Of a stretch of DNA of 50,927 nt, positions 8,192 to 17,492 are shown one piece after another. This stretch comes from Latilactobacillus fuchuensis DSM 14340 = JCM 11249. Its GTDB lineage: Bacteria > Bacillota > Bacilli > Lactobacillales > Lactobacillaceae. Under the pieces are notes generated by a model. The model searched no databases and was not told the DNA's origin. It worked only from the letters and a program-made list of their open reading frames with translations. Both the position numbers and the translations under genes were made by a program. The stretch lies in NCBI RefSeq assembly GCF_000615805.1, contig NZ_BAMJ01000016.1:1-50927 (forward strand), written 5' to 3'. Position 1 is the first letter of the stretch. Every line of letters begins with the position of its first letter.

Positions 8192-9049
8192 ATGACGATT
8201 CAATGGTATCCGGGGCATATGGCCAAGGCCCAAAAACAAATTAAAGAACGACTAAAATTAGTTGATATTATCCTAGAGATTGTTGATGCGCGTGTACCAG
8301 AATCATCAATTAATCCGATGATTCAAGAACTCGGTCAAAATAAACCAGTGCTTCTAATTTTAAACAAGGCCGATATGGCCGATGCCCAAAAAACGCAACA
8401 GTGGATTGAAACGTTTAAAAAACGGGGCATCACGGCGATCGCGTTAGACGCGCAACATAAAGCCAAATTACCAATGATTGAAAAAGTCGCGCAAGAAATT
8501 CTAGCTGACAAATTAGCGAAGAAACGGGCCAAAGGAATTAGAAATCCGGTGATTCGTGCGATGTGTGTTGGGGTGCCAAACGTTGGTAAATCAACGATTT
8601 TGAACCGACTAATGCATAAGAATATTGCCGTCACGGGTAACCGGCCCGGGGTCACTAAAAATCAACAATGGTTAAAGGCCAGTGAACGTTTTGAAGTACT
8701 AGATACGCCTGGTGTTTTATGGCCTAAGTTTGATGATCCCGCAGTTGGTAATAAATTAGCGTTAACCGGTGCGATTTCGGATGTGGTTTACCATGCGGAT
8801 GATGTGGTTGTGTTTGCGTTGGATTATTTCAAGCAATTTTATCCAAATCAATTACGGAAAACGTATCAGGCAACCGATGCTGATTTAGAACAATCATCAC
8901 CGGAATTAATTATGATTCTAACCAAGCGACTTGGGTTTAAAGAAGATTATGACCGTTTCTGCATTAAGTTTATCAACGATGCGCGGCAAGGTAAATTAGG
9001 CCGCTTCACATTAGATCCTGTGCCTGCGGAGGCGAAAGGCAATGACTAG
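8192..9049 (+). CDS. rbgA: Ribosome biogenesis GTPase RbgA (YlqF)
   Basis: A 285-aa circularly permuted GTPase needed for late assembly of the 50S subunit. The order of motifs shows the permutation: NKAD (G4) at 58-61 comes before the P-loop GVPNVGKST at 127-135 and DTPG (G3) at 171-174. The N-terminal WYPGHMAKA is typical of the YlqF subfamily, and the length is normal. An upstream in-frame ATG at 8171 exists, but AAAGGA at 8174-8179 is the ribosome binding site for ATG 8192, and [10 protein letters not shown] is the expected N-terminus. It overlaps rnhB by 8 nt, the conserved rbgA-rnhB pair of Bacillota. Confidence 0.95.
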   Translation: MTIQWYPGHMAKAQKQIKERLKLVDIILEIVDARVPESSINPMIQELGQNKPVLLILNKADMADAQKTQQWIETFKKRGITAIALDAQHKAKLPMIEKVAQEILADKLAKKRAKGIRNPVIRAMCVGVPNVGKSTILNRLMHKNIAVTGNRPGVTKNQQWLKASERFEVLDTPGVLWPKFDDPAVGNKLALTGAISDVVYHADDVVVFALDYFKQFYPNQLRKTYQATDADLEQSSPELIMILTKRLGFKEDYDRFCIKFINDARQGKLGRFTLDPVPAEAKGND

Positions 9050-9803
9050 CAAACAGTCAATTGCGACGATTAAGGCGTTACTCGCTGAACCAGTTGCTCA
9101 AGCTGTACTGACCGAACTAGCATTAGATGACCGGAGTGGTGTTCAAAAACTACTGGTTCAATATGCGAAACGCCAAGCTAAATTAGTGGCCCAACAGGCT
9201 GCTTTTGAAGAACGGCGCCAAATGGAATTAGCGCTCTGGCCCGATTACCCGCTTGTTGCGGGGATTGACGAAGTTGGTCGAGGACCGTTAGCGGGACCAG
9301 TCGTGACGGCAGCGGTAATCTTACCGCATGATTTTGATCTATGGCAAGTCAACGATTCTAAGCAGTTATCCTTTAAGCTGAAACAAACCTTGTATCGGCA
9401 AATTATGGACTGCGCGATTAGCGTCAGCATTGGAATTGCTGATAGTCAGCGGATTGATACTGAAAATATTTATCATGCAACTGAACTTGCGATGGGCGAA
9501 GCGGTCGACGGTTTAGAGCAGAGACCCGATTACCTGTTAGTTGATGCGATGACGGTGCCGACCGATATTCCGCAAGAAAAACTGATTAAAGGTGATGCGC
9601 GTAGTGTCAGTATTGCGTCGGCCAGTATTGTCGCCAAAGTCATTCGGGATCAATTGATGATTAATTATGATCAACAATATCCGGGGTATGATTTTGCTAA
9701 CAATATGGGTTACGGCACGGCGAAACATTTAGCCGGTCTGGCTGAATTAGGGGTGACCCCGATCCATCGACGGAGTTTTTCACCGGTTCAAAACGCGTTA
9801 TAA
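9042..9803 (+). CDS. rnhB: Ribonuclease HII
   Basis: A 253-aa enzyme that cuts the RNA part of RNA-DNA hybrids and single ribonucleotides in DNA. The signature [16 protein letters not shown] starts at residue 73, with catalytic Asp76 and Glu77. A later LLVDAM supplies another acidic residue, and [11 protein letters not shown] is also typical. The extra 70 residues before the catalytic core are usual for Gram-positive RNase HII. The start overlaps the end of rbgA (shared 9042-9049), which fits coupled translation. Confidence 0.95.
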   Translation: MTSKQSIATIKALLAEPVAQAVLTELALDDRSGVQKLLVQYAKRQAKLVAQQAAFEERRQMELALWPDYPLVAGIDEVGRGPLAGPVVTAAVILPHDFDLWQVNDSKQLSFKLKQTLYRQIMDCAISVSIGIADSQRIDTENIYHATELAMGEAVDGLEQRPDYLLVDAMTVPTDIPQEKLIKGDARSVSIASASIVAKVIRDQLMINYDQQYPGYDFANNMGYGTAKHLAGLAELGVTPIHRRSFSPVQNAL

Positions 9804-9815
9804 AGTTTAAAAAAT

Positions 9816-9862
9816 AAACAGCTCTTTTGCGTAAGATTAATTAACGTAAAGGAGCTGTTTTT
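9816..9862 (+). terminator. Terminator-like hairpin containing the dprA Shine-Dalgarno
   Basis: AAACAGCTC at 9816-9824 pairs with GAGCTGTTT at 9852-9860. The stem continues as TTTTGCGT against ACGTAAA with a single bulge, and T residues run to 9862. The AAAGGAG of dprA (9848-9854) lies in the right arm, and the start codon is at 9865. The structure could end rnhB transcripts and also mask dprA translation in any read-through RNA. Confidence 0.7.
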
Positions 9863-9864
9863 GT

Positions 9865-10731
9865 ATGGTTAGTAAACGACAATTATTATTAAAAGTTCAT
9901 TTGGCGGCCGGTTTTGGCTTGACGAGCGAATTAAGATTGGCAAATTGGTTATTAACGAGTCAGAATTGGGAATTGTCGCCCGTTGAATTAGCGCAGATTG
10001 GTCGGTTGCCAGAACGTTATTGGTCGACTTTTCAGGCCAGTTTTCAAAGTGCCGCAGTACAATGTGCTTGTGAATATCACGAACAGTTTGCGACGTATCT
10101 GACGATTATTGATGAAGCCTATCCGCAGCGGTTATTAGAAACGTATCAACCACCGGCCGTGATTTTTTATCGGGGAACGTTGGCTTGTTTGAAGCAACCG
10201 GCCTTAGGAATCGTTGGTGCCCGCCAAGCGGGACCCTATACGAAATTAGCGTTACACCAATTAGCGGCCTTGCCAACCACGACCGCGATTATCAGCGGGC
10301 TTGCCCAAGGTGCGGATGCGATGGCCCATCAATGGGCGTTGCAACAGGGCCGCGCACCGATTGGCGTGATTGGCACCGGCTTGAATTGTTGTTATCCGCC
10401 GCAAAATGAACAGTTACAGCAAACCGTTGCCCAGTGTGGCTTATTACTTTCAGAATACCCGTTGGATACGCCGGCCCGCAAATTTCAATTTCCAGCGCGC
10501 AACCGGATTATCGCTGGGCTGTGCCACGGATTATTGGTAACTGAAGCGCGGCAAAGAAGTGGCAGTTTAATCACGGCTAACTTAGCATTGCAAGCGAATC
10601 GCAACGTTTATGCCATACCTGGGCGACTCGATCAATCCTTGTCGGCGGGCTGCAATCAATTAATTCTAGCGGGGGCCACACCGCTGTTAAATGCGACGTT
10701 ATTGACTGATGAGCTTCGTTATTTTGAATAG
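9865..10731 (+). CDS. dprA: DNA-processing protein DprA/Smf
   Basis: A 288-aa protein of the DprA family, which in transformable bacteria loads RecA on incoming single-stranded DNA. The Rossmann-like core begins at about residue 110 with LGIVGARQAGPYT. It continues through SGLAQGADAMAH, GVIGTGL and PARNRIIAGL and ends with SGSLITANLALQ and the typical AGCNQLILAGA. The N-terminal helical region resembles the usual SAM-like part. No C-terminal winged helix is present, as in many lactobacilli. It follows rnhB and precedes topA after an inserted oxidoreductase block, and dprA-topA order is common in Bacillota. Its ribosome binding site is buried in a hairpin. Confidence 0.93.
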   Translation: MVSKRQLLLKVHLAAGFGLTSELRLANWLLTSQNWELSPVELAQIGRLPERYWSTFQASFQSAAVQCACEYHEQFATYLTIIDEAYPQRLLETYQPPAVIFYRGTLACLKQPALGIVGARQAGPYTKLALHQLAALPTTTAIISGLAQGADAMAHQWALQQGRAPIGVIGTGLNCCYPPQNEQLQQTVAQCGLLLSEYPLDTPARKFQFPARNRIIAGLCHGLLVTEARQRSGSLITANLALQANRNVYAIPGRLDQSLSAGCNQLILAGATPLLNATLLTDELRYFE

Positions 10732-10818
10732 GCCAAGCAAAATAATTGCTTACAAACGATTTCCTGTTATTATTAAAGTTACAGGTTAATGATTAGCCAA
10801 ATGGGAAGGAAGTTTTTA

Positions 10819-11684
10819 ATGATGAGATATGCAATTACAGGGGCAACTGGTAAATTAGGTCACGGGATTTTAACGGAATTAATGACATTGGTGGCGGCCA
10901 AAGATATTATCGCAATTGTCCGCAATGTTGAAAAAGCCCAAACAATTTTGCCAGCAGGAATTGAAATTCGCCAAGGAGATTATACGCAAGCGTCTGCGAT
11001 GACGACGGCTTTAACGGATGTTGATCGCTTGCTATTCGTCTCTTCACAACCAGGTGGTGCAGTCAGTCGCGAACAACAACACTTAAATGTTGTTCAAGCG
11101 GCTAAAAATGCGGGGATTCAATGGATTGGTTATACCAGCTTTCCAGATGCAAATCATGCAACGACCCCATTAGCGTTGGACCATCAAGCAACGGAAGCGG
11201 CGATTCTAGCCGCTGGGTTACCCCATTCATTCTTACGTAATAATTGGTATCTTGAAAATGAATTAGGCTAATCAACGCTGGTTTACAAGGCCGACCATTT
11301 GTCTATGCCGGTGGCGACGGTCAAGTCGGTTGGACACTAGAAGCCGATTACGCCAAAGCGGCCGCACATGTTTTGGCAACAGCTCAACCAAAAGACGTCT
11401 ATGAATTTTCAGGTGAGGGTCATACGTACGCTGAATTAGCAGCGGTGGTTGCTGAATTGAGTCCCAAGACGTTCACGGTCGAAGCGTTGGATCTGGCAAC
11501 TTACCAACAACAATTGACGGCTCAAGGGTTAGACGAACAAACGGTCGCTATCATGGGGATGTTGCAAAAATTGATTCGAGATAATCAATTAGCCAACACG
11601 ACGGATGATTTAGCAACCGTCTTAGGTCGACCAGCACCTAGCTTAAAAACGTTAGTCCAAACGGTCATTAAGGAACAAGCCTAA
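10819..11684 (+). pseudogene. NAD(P)-binding quinone oxidoreductase (NmrA/QOR2-like), frameshifted
   Basis: The first part (10819-11271) encodes MMRYAITGATGKLGHGIL and onward, with the GATGKLG nucleotide-binding loop and the VVQAAKNAGI...YTSF segment of atypical short-chain dehydrogenases. It stops after NNWYLENELG. The missing second half continues in another frame from about 11270 (LINAGLQGRPFVYAGG, GQVGWTLEADYA) to 11684. The whole span is 866 nt, one short of a multiple of three. Restoring one base near 11270 (GGCTA to GGCCTA) gives a normal 288-aa protein. ATG 10819 is preceded by GGAAGGA. The Rrf2 gene begins 2 nt later. It is either a true mutation or a sequencing error. As read, the product loses its substrate-side half. 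Confidence 0.82.
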
Positions 11685-11686
11685 AG

Positions 11687-12124
11687 ATGCGCTATTCACA
11701 TCAATTAAGTGATGCCGTGCATATTCTAACCTATCTCGCAATTTATCCGGATGGCGATTTATCGAGTCAACGGATTGCGGGTAGTATCAATGCTAATCCC
11801 AGCTTAGTGCGACGCTTGATGGCGTTGTTGAGTAAGGCGGGGTTGTTGAATTCACGAGCAGGTGTTAGTCAACCGAGTTTAGCCCAGCCGGCGGATCAGA
11901 TAACGTTATTGATGATTTATCAGGCGTTAGAAGATGCACCGCCTTTGTTACACGTCGATCCTAAAACCAATCCGGATTGTGTGGTTGGTGGTAATATCCA
12001 AGAGACGCTGAGCCAAGTTTACGCCGACGTTCAAACGGCTGCTGAACAACAAATGGCGCAAGTCACGTTAGCCGCGATTATGGGTGATATTTTAGAGAGA
12101 CAAGCGTCTAAACCTCGAGCATAA
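11687..12124 (+). CDS. Rrf2-family transcriptional regulator
   Basis: A 145-aa protein with an N-terminal winged helix-turn-helix (about residues 10-60; LSSQRIAGSINANPSLVRRL) of the Rrf2 family and a C-terminal dimerisation helix. It has a single cysteine, Cys98. The three-cysteine cluster ligand set of IscR/NsrR is absent, so it is not an iron-sulfur sensor of that type. It resembles YwnA-like redox or small-molecule responsive members. It starts 2 nt after the oxidoreductase gene, so it likely regulates that two-gene unit (inference). Confidence 0.85.
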   Translation: MRYSHQLSDAVHILTYLAIYPDGDLSSQRIAGSINANPSLVRRLMALLSKAGLLNSRAGVSQPSLAQPADQITLLMIYQALEDAPPLLHVDPKTNPDCVVGGNIQETLSQVYADVQTAAEQQMAQVTLAAIMGDILERQASKPRA

Positions 12125-12128
12125 CCTA

Positions 12129-12168
12129 AGAAGGGCAATTATGGTGAACTGACCATGATTGCCCTTCT
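12129..12168 (+). terminator. Strong hairpin after the Rrf2 gene
   Basis: AGAAGGGCAATTATGGT pairs over 17 bp (one G-U) with ACCATGATTGCCCTTCT around a 6-nt loop, just after the Rrf2 stop. No T-run follows directly, so termination strength is uncertain. The rest of the gap to topA (12169-12438) has no gene, only the topA promoter and leader. Confidence 0.6.
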
Positions 12169-12314
12169 GTCGTTAGGCGGAGAGGTTTGCTTTTGATATC
12201 AGAACACAAAAACTTATGTCGCAGCCTCGTTTTTTTAGCTGGATTGGCTAGGGTTAATCAAGACCATCAAGTTTAAAATTTTTCAATATTTTAAAAAAAT
12301 TCCAATAAGTTTCC

Positions 12315-12343
12315 TTTGATTACGGGGAAACCTATGCTATGCT
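12315..12343 (+). promoter_or_regulatory. Putative topA promoter
   Basis: TTTGAT at 12315-12320 and TATGCT at 12338-12343 are separated by 17 bp. The start of RNA would be near 12350, giving a leader of about 90 nt that holds the nested stem at 12363-12419. Confidence 0.5.
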
Positions 12344-12362
12344 TTAAGCTGTTAATGAACCG

Positions 12363-12419
12363 GAGTTCGCTATTAGCAACAATCAACAGCTAATAGGCAT
12401 CAATTTAAATCGAGAACTC
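12363..12419 (+). other. Nested stem in the topA leader
   Basis: GAGTTC at 12363-12368 pairs with GAACTC at 12414-12419. Inside it CTATTAG at 12370-12376 pairs with CTAATAG at 12390-12396. The element sits between the putative promoter and the AAAGGAG of topA. No known riboswitch class is recognised. Confidence 0.4.
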
Positions 12420-12438
12420 TGTCGAAAGGAGTTTGTCC

Positions 12439-14523
12439 ATGGCAGGCAAAAATTTAGTCATTGTAGAATCACCTGCAAAGGCCAAAACAATCGAAAAATA
12501 CCTTGGTCGTAATTATAAAGTAGTTGCGAGTAAAGGCCATATCCGCGATTTACCCAAGAGTCAGATGGGTGTGGATTTTGAAAATAACTATGAACCTAAA
12601 TACATCTCAATTCGCGGTAAAGGCGATACCATTAAAGAATTAAAGAAACAAGCAAAAAAAGCGGACCATATTTTTCTCGCAGCCGATCCCGATCGTGAAG
12701 GGGAAGCCATTGCGTGGCATGTTTCGCATATCTTAAAATTAGACCCAACCGAAAAAAATCGGGTGGTCTTTAATGAAATTACCAAAGAGACTGTCAAAAG
12801 TGCCTTTAAAACACCGCGTAGTATCGACATGAAACTAGTCGATGCCCAACAAGCACGGCGGGTGTTAGACCGGATTGTCGGCTATTCAATCAGTCCATTG
12901 CTCTGGCAAAAAGTTAAAAAAGGCTTGAGTGCTGGTCGGGTCCAATCAGTCGCTTTGAAACTCGTGATTGATCGGGAAAATGAAATTAAAGCGTTCGTGC
13001 CTGAAGAATATTGGTCACTAGATGCAGAATTCAAAAAGGGTCGCAGTAAGTTTGCGGCCAGCTTCTATGGTTTAAAAGGCAAGAAGTCTGCTTTACCAAA
13101 CAATGAAGCGGTCCAAGCCGTTCTGCAACAAATCGATAAAGAAGCGGCCTTTACGATTGAAGACGTTAAAAAACGTGAACGTAAACGATTCCCAGCCGCA
13201 CCGTTTACGACAAGTTCATTGCAACAAGAAGCCAACCGTAAGTTAAACTTCAGAACCCGTAAAACGATGATGCAAGCCCAACAATTATATGAAGGGATTA
13301 ACCTTGGTGGTAAAGAAGGCACCGTCGGGTTAATCACCTATATGCGGACGGATTCAACGCGGATTTCAACGGGCGTTAAACACGAAGCGTCTAAATTCAT
13401 CCATGACGAATATGGTGAAGCTTATGCTGCGATTAAGGCCCACCAAACTAAGAATCCAGAAGGCGCGCAAGATGCCCATGAAGCGATTCGGCCAACGTCC
13501 GTGATGCGGACACCGAAGAGCATGAAGGACGTTTTAACCAACGATCAATACAAAATCTATAATTTAATTTGGTCGCGCTTTGTTGCCAGTCAAATGACAC
13601 CAGCCATGTTTGATACGGTGGCTGTTAAAATTGGCCAAAAAGATGTTTTATTTAAAGCCAATGGTTCCCAAATGAAATTCCCTGGCTTTACGAAGCTCTA
13701 CGTTTCTTCGCGTGATAAAGAGGATTCGGCCAAGGATAACGTCTTACCTGATTTGACGGTCGGCGACGAAGTGAAGTTAGCCAAGACTGATCCGGCACAA
13801 CATTTCACACAACCACCTGCTCGTTATTCTGAAGCCAACTTAGTCAAAGCACTTGAAGAAAACGGCGTCGGTCGGCCATCAACCTATTCACCAACGATTG
13901 AAACCATTCAACGGCGCTATTACGTGAAGCTCAATGCCAAACGTTTTGAACCGACGGAACTCGGTGAAATCGTCAATAGTTTGATTGTCGAGTTTTTCCC
14001 GGATATCGTCAATATCGATTTTACGGCCGATTTGGAACATCGTTTAGATGATGTTGAAACCGGTCAAGAAAATTGGATTAATATTATTGATAATTTCTAC
14101 AAGCCATTTGAAAAAGCGGTCGAAAAGGCCAGCGAACAGATTGAAAAAGTTCAGATTAAAGATGAACCAGCTGGTTTCAACTGTGATATCTGCGGGGCGC
14201 CGATGGTCGTTAAAATGGGCCGGTACGGCAAGTTCTTCGCTTGTAGTCGATTCCCAGATTGTCGCAACACCAAGGCAATCGTTAAGGAAATCGGTGTGAC
14301 TTGTCCGAAATGTGGTAAGGGTCAAGTGATCGAACGTAAATCGAAGAAGAATCGTTTATTCTACGGTTGTGATCGCTATCCAGATTGTGATTTTGTGACT
14401 TGGGACAAACCAGTGGGCCGTAACTGTCCTAAATGTGAACATTATTTGGTTGAAAAGAAGATTAAAGGTGGCAAACAAGTCATCTGTCCAAACGGGGACT
14501 ATGAAGAAACCGTTCAAAAATAA
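12439..14523 (+). CDS. topA: DNA topoisomerase I
   Basis: A 694-aa type IA topoisomerase that relaxes negative supercoils. It has a Toprim domain from the N-terminus ([26 protein letters not shown] at 83-90) and catalytic Tyr301 in [14 protein letters not shown]. The C-terminal region is zinc-ribbon type: two complete Cys4 units (CDIC...CSRFPDC and CPKC...CDRYPDC) and a third degenerate one with only three cysteines (CPKC...CPNGD). A TTG at 12433 is in frame, but AAAGGAG at 12425-12431 places the start at ATG 12439 with 7-nt spacing. It is followed closely by trmFO. Confidence 0.97.
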   Translation: MAGKNLVIVESPAKAKTIEKYLGRNYKVVASKGHIRDLPKSQMGVDFENNYEPKYISIRGKGDTIKELKKQAKKADHIFLAADPDREGEAIAWHVSHILKLDPTEKNRVVFNEITKETVKSAFKTPRSIDMKLVDAQQARRVLDRIVGYSISPLLWQKVKKGLSAGRVQSVALKLVIDRENEIKAFVPEEYWSLDAEFKKGRSKFAASFYGLKGKKSALPNNEAVQAVLQQIDKEAAFTIEDVKKRERKRFPAAPFTTSSLQQEANRKLNFRTRKTMMQAQQLYEGINLGGKEGTVGLITYMRTDSTRISTGVKHEASKFIHDEYGEAYAAIKAHQTKNPEGAQDAHEAIRPTSVMRTPKSMKDVLTNDQYKIYNLIWSRFVASQMTPAMFDTVAVKIGQKDVLFKANGSQMKFPGFTKLYVSSRDKEDSAKDNVLPDLTVGDEVKLAKTDPAQHFTQPPARYSEANLVKALEENGVGRPSTYSPTIETIQRRYYVKLNAKRFEPTELGEIVNSLIVEFFPDIVNIDFTADLEHRLDDVETGQENWINIIDNFYKPFEKAVEKASEQIEKVQIKDEPAGFNCDICGAPMVVKMGRYGKFFACSRFPDCRNTKAIVKEIGVTCPKCGKGQVIERKSKKNRLFYGCDRYPDCDFVTWDKPVGRNCPKCEHYLVEKKIKGGKQVICPNGDYEETVQK

Positions 14524-14544
14524 ATTAAAAATTGAGGTTATCGT

Positions 14545-15855
14545 ATGACAGCAAAACCTTTTGTAAACGTCGTTGGTGCTGGCTTAGCAGGCTCTGAAGC
14601 TGCTTGGCAAATTGCGAATCGCGGCGTCGATGTTCATTTGTATGAAATGCGACCGGTTAAAATGACACCGGCCCATCACACTAAGAATTTCGCAGAATTA
14701 GTCTGTACCAATTCATTGCGGGCTAACCAAGTGACTAACGCGGCTGGTTTAATCAAGGAAGAGATGCGCCAATTAGATTCAGTAATTATTAAGACGGCGG
14801 ATCAAAATGCCGTTCCAGCCGGTGGTGCTTTGGCGGTTGATCGGGAACCTTTCTCGGCAATGGTTACTGAAAAATTAGCGAATCATGAACGGATTACTGT
14901 CCATTATGAAGAATTAACGGCCTTCCCTGAAGGGCCCACCGTGGTTGCGACGGGTCCGTTAACTTCTGAAATTTTAGCGGCGCAGATTAGCGCGTTAAAC
15001 GGTAGTGACGGGCTGTATTTCTACGACGCAGCTGCGCCGATTTTAGATAAAAACAGTATCGATTTTGATCAGGTCTATCTAAAATCGCGTTATGATAAGG
15101 GCGAAGCGGCCTATCTCAATTGTCCAATGACGGAAGCCGAATTTGTCGCGTTCTACAAAGCGTTAATTAGTGCGGATGTCGCTGAAATGCACGAATTCGA
15201 AGATGAAAAATTCTTCGACGGTTGTATGCCAATCGAAGTCATGGCGAAACGTGGGATTAAAACCATGTTGTTTGGTCCGTTGAAACCAGTCGGACTCGAA
15301 GATCCTAAAACGGGTGACCAACCGTACGCAGTCGTTCAATTACGGCAAGATAATGCGGCGGCTAGCTTGTACAACATCGTCGGCTTCCAAACGCATCTGA
15401 AGTGGGGCGAACAAAAGCGGGTCTTCCAAATGATTCCTGGTTTGGAAAATGCTGAATTTGTCCGTTACGGTGTCATGCACCGCAACACCTTCATGAAATC
15501 GCCTGAAGTCTTGTTGCCCACCTATCAATCGAAGGTCCGCAACGATTTATTCTTCGCTGGTCAAATGACCGGGGTGGAAGGTTATGTTGAAAGTGCGGCC
15601 TCAGGTTTAGTGGCCGGAATCAACGCGGCGAAGTTAGCCTTGGGTGAAACGCCGGTTGAATTTCCAACCGATACCGCAATGGGCGCGATGGCCCATTACA
15701 TTACCCATACCAGTGCGAAACATTTCCAACCAATGAACGCTAACTTTGGAATTTTTGAACCCTTAAAACAACGGATTCGGGACAAAAAAGAACGAAATCA
15801 AGCTTTGGCTGATCGGGCCTTGGCGAGTCTTGAAGCGTTTAAGACAACGCTTTAG
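14545..15855 (+). CDS. trmFO: tRNA m5U54 methyltransferase TrmFO
   Basis: A 436-aa FAD and methylenetetrahydrofolate-dependent enzyme that methylates uridine 54 in the T-loop of tRNA. It has the dinucleotide fold GAGLAG at residues 11-16, the signature [24 protein letters not shown] (Cys54), and [15 protein letters not shown] holding the second conserved cysteine (near residue 226). The FAD-binding C-terminus contains [19 protein letters not shown]. Length is normal. GAGG precedes ATG 14545. The order topA-trmFO-xerC-hslV-hslU is a conserved Bacillota block. Confidence 0.97.
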   Translation: MTAKPFVNVVGAGLAGSEAAWQIANRGVDVHLYEMRPVKMTPAHHTKNFAELVCTNSLRANQVTNAAGLIKEEMRQLDSVIIKTADQNAVPAGGALAVDREPFSAMVTEKLANHERITVHYEELTAFPEGPTVVATGPLTSEILAAQISALNGSDGLYFYDAAAPILDKNSIDFDQVYLKSRYDKGEAAYLNCPMTEAEFVAFYKALISADVAEMHEFEDEKFFDGCMPIEVMAKRGIKTMLFGPLKPVGLEDPKTGDQPYAVVQLRQDNAAASLYNIVGFQTHLKWGEQKRVFQMIPGLENAEFVRYGVMHRNTFMKSPEVLLPTYQSKVRNDLFFAGQMTGVEGYVESAASGLVAGINAAKLALGETPVEFPTDTAMGAMAHYITHTSAKHFQPMNANFGIFEPLKQRIRDKKERNQALADRALASLEAFKTTL

Positions 15856-15868
15856 TGAACATCCTTTT

Positions 15869-15924
15869 AAATCTCTCCAGGCTTGTGGTACAGTAGTACT
15901 ATTCAAGCTTGGAGGGATTTTTTT
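15869..15924 (+). terminator. Terminator-like hairpin containing the xerC Shine-Dalgarno
   Basis: AAATCTCTCCAGGCTTG at 15869-15885 pairs fully (two G-U pairs) with CAAGCTTGGAGGGATTT at 15904-15920. A run of seven T ends in the start codon TTG at 15923. The xerC ribosome binding site GGAGGG (15911-15916) is inside the right arm. This is the same arrangement as in front of dprA. Confidence 0.75.
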
Positions 15925-16828
15925 GGCGTTGGAACAAGACTGGTTGGCCCGGTTCTTACAATATTTAATTGTGGACCGGCATTATTCAGAAGAAACACAA
16001 AAAGCCTACCGAGCGGACATCAAAGCTTTCGTTGATTTTCTAACCAACAACGGCGGGTTAACGTCGTTTAAACAAGTCGGTAACTTAGAAGTCCAAACGT
16101 ATTTAAACGAAATGGATCAAAAAGCTTATAGTCGCGAAACGGTCGCACGTCGGATTTCGAGTTTACGGTCGTTTTACCGTTATCTGGTTAAAAATGAGTT
16201 TTTAACGGATGATCCGTTTGAAGCGGTCCAACTTAAGAAGCAACAACATAAATTACCGCGTTTCTTTTACGAAAAAGAAATGGATGCGCTATTTGCGGCC
16301 ATCGAGGGTCAAAAACCGTTGGATCAACGCAACCGTGCGATTTTAGAGTTATTGTATGCGACTGGGGTGCGGGTGAGTGAATGTGCTCAGTTAACAATTG
16401 GACAGATTGATTTTGGGTTACGCGTGATTTTAGTCCACGGTAAGGGCAATAAAGACCGTTACGTGCCGTTTGGCCACCATGCGGCGGATGCGTTACGTTT
16501 TTATCTCGATCACGGGCGAACAACGTTACTTGAGAAGCAAGCAACCAGTCATGATGTGGTGTTTGTCAATCGGCTGGGCGCACCGATTACCAGTCGCGGG
16601 ATTGAATACGTCTTAGACCAGATCATTAAGAAAACCAGTTTAACGACGGACATTCATCCGCATATGATTCGCCACACTTTCGCGACTCATCTGCTGGACC
16701 ACGGCGCTGATTTACGAACGGTTCAAGAATTGTTGGGTCACAGTAGTCTGTCGACGACCCAAATTTACACGCACGTCACGACGGCGCACTTGCAAAAAGA
16801 CTATCGACAATTCTTCCCGCGAACGTAA
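15923..16828 (+). CDS. xerC: Tyrosine recombinase XerC (CodV)
   Basis: A 301-aa site-specific recombinase that resolves chromosome dimers at dif together with XerD. The N-terminal SAM-like core-binding domain covers about residues 1-90. The catalytic domain contains Arg in ATGVRVSEC, Lys in VHGKGNKDRYVP, HMIRHTFATHLL, the HSSL histidine and the tyrosine nucleophile in TTQIYTHVT. The frame is open further upstream to 15830 inside trmFO, but GGAGGG plus TTG 15923 gives the expected N-terminus (MALEQDWLARFLQYL). Neighbours hslV and hslU match the codV-clpQ-clpY block of Bacillus. codY is not in this window. Confidence 0.94.
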   Translation: MALEQDWLARFLQYLIVDRHYSEETQKAYRADIKAFVDFLTNNGGLTSFKQVGNLEVQTYLNEMDQKAYSRETVARRISSLRSFYRYLVKNEFLTDDPFEAVQLKKQQHKLPRFFYEKEMDALFAAIEGQKPLDQRNRAILELLYATGVRVSECAQLTIGQIDFGLRVILVHGKGNKDRYVPFGHHAADALRFYLDHGRTTLLEKQATSHDVVFVNRLGAPITSRGIEYVLDQIIKKTSLTTDIHPHMIRHTFATHLLDHGADLRTVQELLGHSSLSTTQIYTHVTTAHLQKDYRQFFPRT

Positions 16829-16874
16829 AACTCGGTCTAAAGGTTGATTTTTTTTAAATCAATTAACGCTAGAA

Positions 16875-16901
16875 TTAGCACACAGCCTTAAAGACTGCTA
16901 A
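16875..16901 (+). promoter_or_regulatory. CIRCE-like HrcA operator before hslVU
   Basis: TTAGCACAC, nine bases, then GACTGCTAA. The CIRCE consensus is TTAGCACTC-N9-GAGTGCTAA, so each arm matches 8 of 9 with the exact spacer. It lies 35 nt before the hslV start, next to a possible -10 box TAGAAT at 16870-16875. HrcA control of hslVU is therefore likely. The two changes fall on the inner ends of the arms and may weaken binding. Confidence 0.75.
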
Positions 16902-16935
16902 AATGACATTAACGCAATTTAAAGGAGCTATTTAA

Positions 16936-17481
16936 ATGACAACAATTTGTGCAATTAAACATAATGGTAAAACGGCGATTGCCGGTGACGGTCAAGTCAC
17001 GATGGGTGAAAAATTCGTCACGAAGGATTCTGCTAAAAAGGTGCGCCGGATTTATAATAACCAAGTCGCAATCGGGTTTGCCGGTGGCGTCGCTGATGCG
17101 TTTACGTTACAAGAATGGTTTGAACAAAAGCTTGAAAAATATTCTGGTGATTTGCAACACGCCGCGGTTGCTCTAGCGCAAGACTGGCGTAAAGATCCAA
17201 CTTTACAAAAGTTAGAAGCGATGTTAATCGCCGTGAACGAAAAGGATATTCTATTGATTTCTGGTAATGGTGAAGTGATTACGCCTGATACATTGGCTGA
17301 AACCGGCGATCAAGTGATTGCAGTTGGTTCGGGTGGTAATTTTGCTCAAGCATCAGCAACGGCCTTGATGTTAAAGGGCCGTTCTGAATTAACGGTTGAA
17401 GAAATCGCTGAAACCAGTGTTGATATTGCGGGCTCAATCGATGTTTATACCAACCATAATATTATTGTGGAATCATTCTAG
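16936..17481 (+). CDS. hslV: ATP-dependent protease peptidase subunit HslV (ClpQ)
   Basis: A 181-aa proteasome-like peptidase that works with HslU on damaged or regulatory proteins. After removal of Met the N-terminus is TTICAI, giving the N-terminal threonine nucleophile, followed by GDGQVTMG and the conserved KVRRIYN and GFAGGVADAF. The C-terminus IVESF is typical. AAAGGAGC precedes ATG 16936. hslU follows 11 nt after the stop. A CIRCE-like site upstream suggests heat-shock control by HrcA. Confidence 0.96.
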   Translation: MTTICAIKHNGKTAIAGDGQVTMGEKFVTKDSAKKVRRIYNNQVAIGFAGGVADAFTLQEWFEQKLEKYSGDLQHAAVALAQDWRKDPTLQKLEAMLIAVNEKDILLISGNGEVITPDTLAETGDQVIAVGSGGNFAQASATALMLKGRSELTVEEIAETSVDIAGSIDVYTNHNIIVESF

Positions 17482-17492
17482 GAGGCAGACAA

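Noticed and set aside
11373-11684. Separate small gene after the oxidoreductase
   Set aside because: Its product continues the preceding protein in another frame, so it is the second half of a frameshifted gene.
15830-15922. N-terminal extension of XerC into trmFO
   Set aside because: The extension has no family match, and the Shine-Dalgarno plus TTG at 15923 gives the normal XerC start.
16843-16861. Terminator after xerC (TTGATTT/AAATCAA)
   Set aside because: The stem is only AT pairs with a T loop and no following T-run. Too weak to call.
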